From Marasmius tenuissimus (Eukaryota; Basidiomycota; Agaricomycetes; Agaricales; Marasmiaceae): DNA of 64,000 nucleotides. Position 1 is the stretch's first letter. Each line of letters opens with the position of its first letter. The translations under genes and the position numbers were made by a program. The notes beneath the pieces were generated by a model. That model saw nothing but the letters and a program-made list of their open reading frames with translations. It did no database searches and was not told where the DNA came from. The stretch is taken from contig JAQOTA010000021.1 of NCBI GenBank assembly GCA_029532415.1, forward strand, positions 62,001 through 126,000, written 5' to 3'. Of this stretch, positions 59,951-64,000 are shown in pieces.

Positions 59951-60927
59951 AGACGAGGTCATCAATCATATGCAGTAATGAAGACGACGTGGTTGGTGAA
60001 ATATCAAGCAATAATAAGCATGGATTTTCGAGGAAAATTGGAATGAAACAACTCACTGTAACATCTCAAAATTGAGCTCTGCCTGCTTAGCAAGTTCCTG
60101 GTACGATGATCTCGTATTTTGGTAAGGCAGCGTGTGATGCGATTCTTCCCCTTGCGGCCTTCGATGCCTTTTAGTGAGAGAGTTTGATGTCGAGAAACTT
60201 CACCCTTTGTCTTCACTGTCCTTCAGCACCTAGATACCGAATCCTCCAGCGCCAACTTGACCCAGCTCTAATCTGCGAAGAAGGTGACGTGGTGATACGC
60301 CATTGACGATGTCGGAGAAGTGGTTGCTATACCGGCTAGAAAAATTTTGGCTGGGTATATGTCGTTCCTGGGTTCATGAGCGATCCATTCCGCCGCATGG
60401 AAAACTCGTCACGGGCCTCTGGTTCGGGAAAAGAGAGTAACCATAAAAAGAAAGAAAGAAAGAACACAAGAGGAAACAAAAATGAGCGAAATGGCACGAG
60501 TTCATGAGCTTGAGGGAACGGCGGCCATGATGGTGGTACGGGAAGAGGATTCGGCACCGCACCACGTGTCCGTCCGAAGACCTCAAGCTGCCTCACACTC
60601 GTGCCTCGCGTATAGCAGCTCAACAACCTTGGTAGACTAGAGCTACTCAATTCTTCCCTTGTCAGCTCGTCCCGGAGCTCGCCATGATCAGCTCACAGTG
60701 TCAATGAGCCATCGACTCTTCATCCCGTGGGTGGAAGCTGGTGAGCTCGAATCAGCGGAAGAGCTGAGCTCTGCCCTGGCAAGTCGACGACTGTCAACAT
60801 GCCATAATGGCGCAGGGTCTACGAGTCAGACGGAAAATTCCGAAACAGCCAGAAACGGCGATTTTGAGCCTGTCGCTGCCACCGGACCGATAGTTCCGCT
60901 CCTCACCTCCCTTCATCCGCAACCTTC
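59951..60927. other. Upstream region of ATG15
   Basis: No separate gene was found. An (AAAG)4-type tract lies near 60448-60463. The last part serves as the ATG15 promoter and leader; open frames here run into the lipase exon in the wrong frame. Confidence 0.5.
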
Positions 60928-62296
60928 ATGTTCCCCATTGTTAGCCTCCCGGCCTCTCTCAGCCTCTTTCTCTCTTCCCTCCTTTGGAACGCACCTCAGA
61001 AGAACTCACAACTACATTTTCAGTTACGACACACTCATGCCTTGACGAACAGTTCACTAATTGTCTTCTCCGACGAACCGCAGTCCCTGATAGCGGAAAC
61101 CTTCTCCATTGACACCATTCCAATTGAAACATACCGACCACCGTCATTTACTGCACTCGAAAATGCGCGGCTACGCTCTTTGAAGTACTCAGAGTCAGAA
61201 TCTCTGAGCTGGACACCCACGGAAGTCGTTGGGCCCGACGTCAGTAACCGCGAAGTGCTCCAGTTACTTGCCAAGATGACCGCGAACGCGTATACTCAAT
61301 CCACAGAGAAGGATTGGTACGACCTCGGAACTGATTGGAACTCGTCGTATCCGTACGGTTGGGAACCAGATGCAGACGGATTTCGTGGCCATGTCTTTGT
61401 CTCAACCGACGAATCGGCCGTGGTTGTTTCTATCAAGGGAACCTCGTTACCTTGGATTCACGGTGGACCTACCACGAAGAAGGACAAGATCAACGACAAC
61501 CTGTTGTTCTCGTGCTGCTGTGCTAGGGTCGGTCCGACATGGTCGACTGTTTGTGGATGCTACGAGGGTGGATACAAGTGCAATTTGAATTGCGTAGAGA
61601 AGAGTTTAGAAGAGAAGAGTCTATTCTACCCAATTGGAACTGTACGTGTTATATGTTGCTCATTTGGACTTTCCTGACCTCTGGGTCGCTGGTAGAATTT
61701 ATACCGCAATATTACTTACAAGTACCCGAAAGCCAACATCTGGTTCGTCGGCCATTCCTTAGGTGGCTCGCTGGCTTCCCTCATTGGCGTCACCTTTGGA
61801 GTTCCCGTTGTCGCTTTCCAAGCTCCAGGAGAACAAATGGCCTCTCGAAGACTTCATCTGCCCTCGCCTCCGTCAACTCACCATGTAACCCATGTAATCA
61901 ACAACGCTGACGTTCGTTATTCCTTTCGTTGTGTCGGAAATTCAAACCCTGATGCATATTCTAGCCAATTGCCATGGGAGTTTGTAATGGGATTAGCTCG
62001 GGCTGCGCCACTGCTGGTTATGCGATGGAATCCCGTTGTCATTTGGGGAAGACCATCCGCTATGATACAGTTGGTCGGCTTGGTTGGAGCAGTCATGTTA
62101 CAAATCATGGTATCAAGGTCGTTATTGACAATGTGTTAAACAACGAAACGTGGGATGTCCCGGAACCAGTTCCAGATGAAGATGATTGCTGGGTGAGTTA
62201 CATATTTACGGCGCTTGTCCCCACATCGACTGAAAGGTGTCATAGGCTACAGAATGTGTGAGCTGGACGTTTGACGAGGGTAAGGAGTCATCATGA
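60928..62296 (+). CDS. ATG15: Autophagic lipase Atg15
   Basis: Four exons, 60928-61641, 61696-61911, 61965-62192 and 62246-62296, give 402 aa. An N-terminal signal anchor (residues about 1-20, hydrophobic) is followed by FQLRHTHALTNSS, TEVVGPDVSNRE, YGWEPDADGFRGHVFVS, KKDKINDNLLFSCCCARVGP, STVCGCYEGGYKCN, the lipase elbow FVGHSLGGSLASL (nucleophile Ser) and PVVAFQAPGE. After these come NNADPI (probable catalytic Asp) and MESRCHLGKTIRYDTV, then a late His in NHGIKVVI. These are the standard Atg15 blocks. The enzyme is a glycosylated membrane-tethered phospholipase delivered to the vacuole, where it breaks autophagic bodies. The start is the first ATG giving the anchor. The frame is intact and the length is usual. 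Confidence 0.93.
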
Positions 62297-62688
62297 GAGC
62301 GACGATGTAATGTACAGCTTCTAGTCTTCACGGAATACTATACAGTTTACTATTTTAGAATCTGTACTCGGGGGTTGTGGTGGGGTGCGGGAAGTCAAGC
62401 TAGTCAAGTTTTGGAACTTCGCCATGATCTCGGTGAGTTAGAGCTACATGTTGCGTCAGTGGTGCACCAGAGGCATCAAAAGTAATCTCACAAAGTATGC
62501 AATTCCTATGATCATGGATCACCAATACACATTACGCCTAGATTCTAAGAGGCAAAACGACTCCCTCAAACCGTATGGCGGATGCTGGAAATTGACTTCC
62601 GCTTCACCGTGGATCCTTTCAAGGAACATTTTGGGGAGCGATTTGTTACACTTTGCTTACGTACAAGTCATTTTAGTTTCTAACATCA
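62297..62688. other. Intergenic 3' region between convergent genes
   Basis: This lies between the ATG15 stop and the GH31 stop on the other strand and presumably carries both 3' UTRs. No coding signal is seen. Confidence 0.55.
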
Positions 62689-64000
62689 TCAATCAACGAC
62701 CTTGAGAGTGAACCCGTTGGTAAACGGCACGTCCAGGTCCACATTTACCATCTTCGTCTCCTCGTCGTATTCGAACTCTGGTTGCCCATCCCCACCTTCT
62801 CCATCAAACTCAACATCCGACGGTGCCTGCTCGACTCCCAAAATCCTAACGCTCCTCAAATTCACCTCCAACGGGAATCCAAACTCTCCGTCCACCGTCA
62901 ACGTCCCATCCTCATACTTCATATCCAAGAATGTCGTTCCGCTCTGCTCAATCGACACACCATCGTCAACGTAGAGCTTTCCAACTGCTTTACCATCCTT
63001 ATCCGTCGCAACAACAATCTCAAAGTCCTTCTCCCTCAACTCATCCGTGATCATCGCTCCCTCGACTCGCAGCGGTACAATCCTCCCTCCGAGAATGTGC
63101 ACAGGAATCTCGGTATAGTCGACATCGGTAAGCGTGACGTTTCCAGTCTCTTCCACAGGAGCGAACGTGAGGAAATCGTAAAAGGTGCCTTCGGGCGGGA
63201 GATAAATCGTAACTTGCGTCGAGTTCTCTTCGGTAACGGGAGACACGAGGATGGAGTCTCCGTACAAGAACTGTAGTTCGATCGGGAACGTGCTGGTGTC
63301 GTTCGGGAATCGATAGAAGAGGGGTTGAAGGACGGGGGTTCCGTCGAGAGATGCAACGTGGAAAGCAGTGTAGATGTAGTCCATGAGGCGGTATCGCATG
63401 TCGAGTACGTTCTTCGCAGCTTGGGTAACGAGTGGCCAGCGATAGAATTCTTGAGAGATACTTGTGTCTTGGTTGTGCTATCATTCCAGTGAATCTGTCA
63501 GAACCGACGAAGAGGTATGGTAACAGAAATAAGGACACTCACATTCCTCATGAAGGTGTAGAACCCGCCCAACATCGCCCATCTAGCGCATAGCGTCTCA
63601 GTCGTGTTGGCCCCAAAGCCACAGATGTCACTTCCGATCATAGGTACCTGGTAGATACTTGCAAATCCGAGCATGCCCGCGATACTGAAACGGTATTGCT
63701 CCCAAGTGCTCAGATTGTCACCGAGCCATTTCCCTAGAGTGCCAGAATGAGCTCAAAGAATACAAGTTGGAACATGAGAAGGACTGACCAACATGACGGC
63801 CAGCACCAGCATAGGTCGACCTCGTGATGGTCAGTGGACGCAACCCAGGCCGGCGGTTGAGCATAGCGTCGCGAGTCGCCGTCGACATCATGGTGCCATA
63901 CAGATTGTGGACATCGTATTCCGTGAGGTTGTTGTAATGAGTCGCGTTGACCTGTATGCAAGGAGTCATGATAAGGGCTTTGTCCGCACAACAGACACGA
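62689..64000 (-). CDS. GH31 alpha-glucosidase, C-terminal part (5' end outside window)
   Basis: Three exons are visible on the minus strand: 63951-63789, 63733-63543 and 63477-62689; 63952 to the edge is probably intron. They encode [40 protein letters not shown] (the Asp in GDN is the family acid/base), [54 protein letters not shown], then [34 protein letters not shown], and a beta-sandwich tail ending at 62689. The catalytic nucleophile region (WxDMNE) lies beyond the window. The family hydrolyses terminal alpha-1,4-glucosidic bonds and is commonly secreted. N-x-S/T sites such as NVTL fit secretion. The frame is intact throughout. Confidence 0.9.

Noticed and set aside
59681..60056. Minus-strand open frames encoding Pro-Ala/Thr or Cys-Thr-Arg repeats
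   Set aside because: They are translations of the hexamer minisatellite in different frames. Several frames are open at once, and no start, splice or domain supports a gene.
62782..63538. Open frames of 164-165 codons on both strands
   Set aside because: They overlap the GH31 exons and have no domain; the GH31 frame explains the region.
1..64000. Prokaryotic systems, CRISPR arrays, phage or defence islands
   Set aside because: Every identified gene is split by spliceosomal introns, and no regularly spaced direct repeats or ribosome-binding sites are present; the DNA is fungal.

Overview
The window reads as nuclear DNA of an agaricomycete fungus (Basidiomycota). All recognisable genes are split by many 48-70 nt GT-AG introns. 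The family mix is also typical of mushroom-forming fungi: DUF6534 and DUF6593 proteins, an ArmH-type flavin halogenase, and a multi-exon membrane-protein family known mainly from Agaricomycetes. The species cannot be told from the sequence. No rRNA, tRNA, CRISPR or prokaryotic operon was seen. Exon structures were worked out by eye from splice signals, reading-frame phase and remembered family motifs, not by alignment.

Layout. (1) 1-16.2 kb is an accessory arm dominated by a dispersed duplication of about 4.3 kb (copies at about 0.69-5.1 kb and 11.7-16.0 kb). Each copy carries one five-exon membrane-protein gene. The 6.6 kb between them is gene-poor but holds a SINE-like insertion with 16-bp target repeats and a long imperfect palindrome. 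(2) 16.2-23.0 kb is a conserved block: a mitochondrial PP2C phosphatase, shugoshin (cohesin protection), and a 15-exon cyclase-family hydrolase with micro-exons. (3) 23-31.5 kb is gene-poor, with a Cys-rich fragment, a DUF6593 gene and a cluster of MITE-like inverted repeats. (4) 31.5-41 kb looks like a small specialised-metabolism or export neighbourhood: an intact 16-exon MFS (DHA2/VBA-like) transporter, a spliced 60-aa secreted peptide gene, an inverted decayed second copy of the transporter, and an intact 520-aa flavin-dependent halogenase. (5) 42.6-50.3 kb holds three tandem DUF6534 membrane-protein genes on the minus strand with similarly placed TATA boxes. (6) 52.3-54.9 kb holds a secreted isochorismatase-family gene with a nonsense codon and a 1.88-kb intron that contains antisense gene fragments. 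(7) 55-60.9 kb is mostly featureless apart from a hexamer-based minisatellite. (8) 60.9-64 kb holds the autophagic lipase ATG15 and the 3' part of a GH31 alpha-glucosidase that runs off the window.

Functionally, the PP2C, shugoshin, ATG15 and GH31 genes are core or broadly conserved. The transporter, secreted peptide, halogenase and possibly the DUF6534 group form the most plausible accessory unit, but any joint function is inference.
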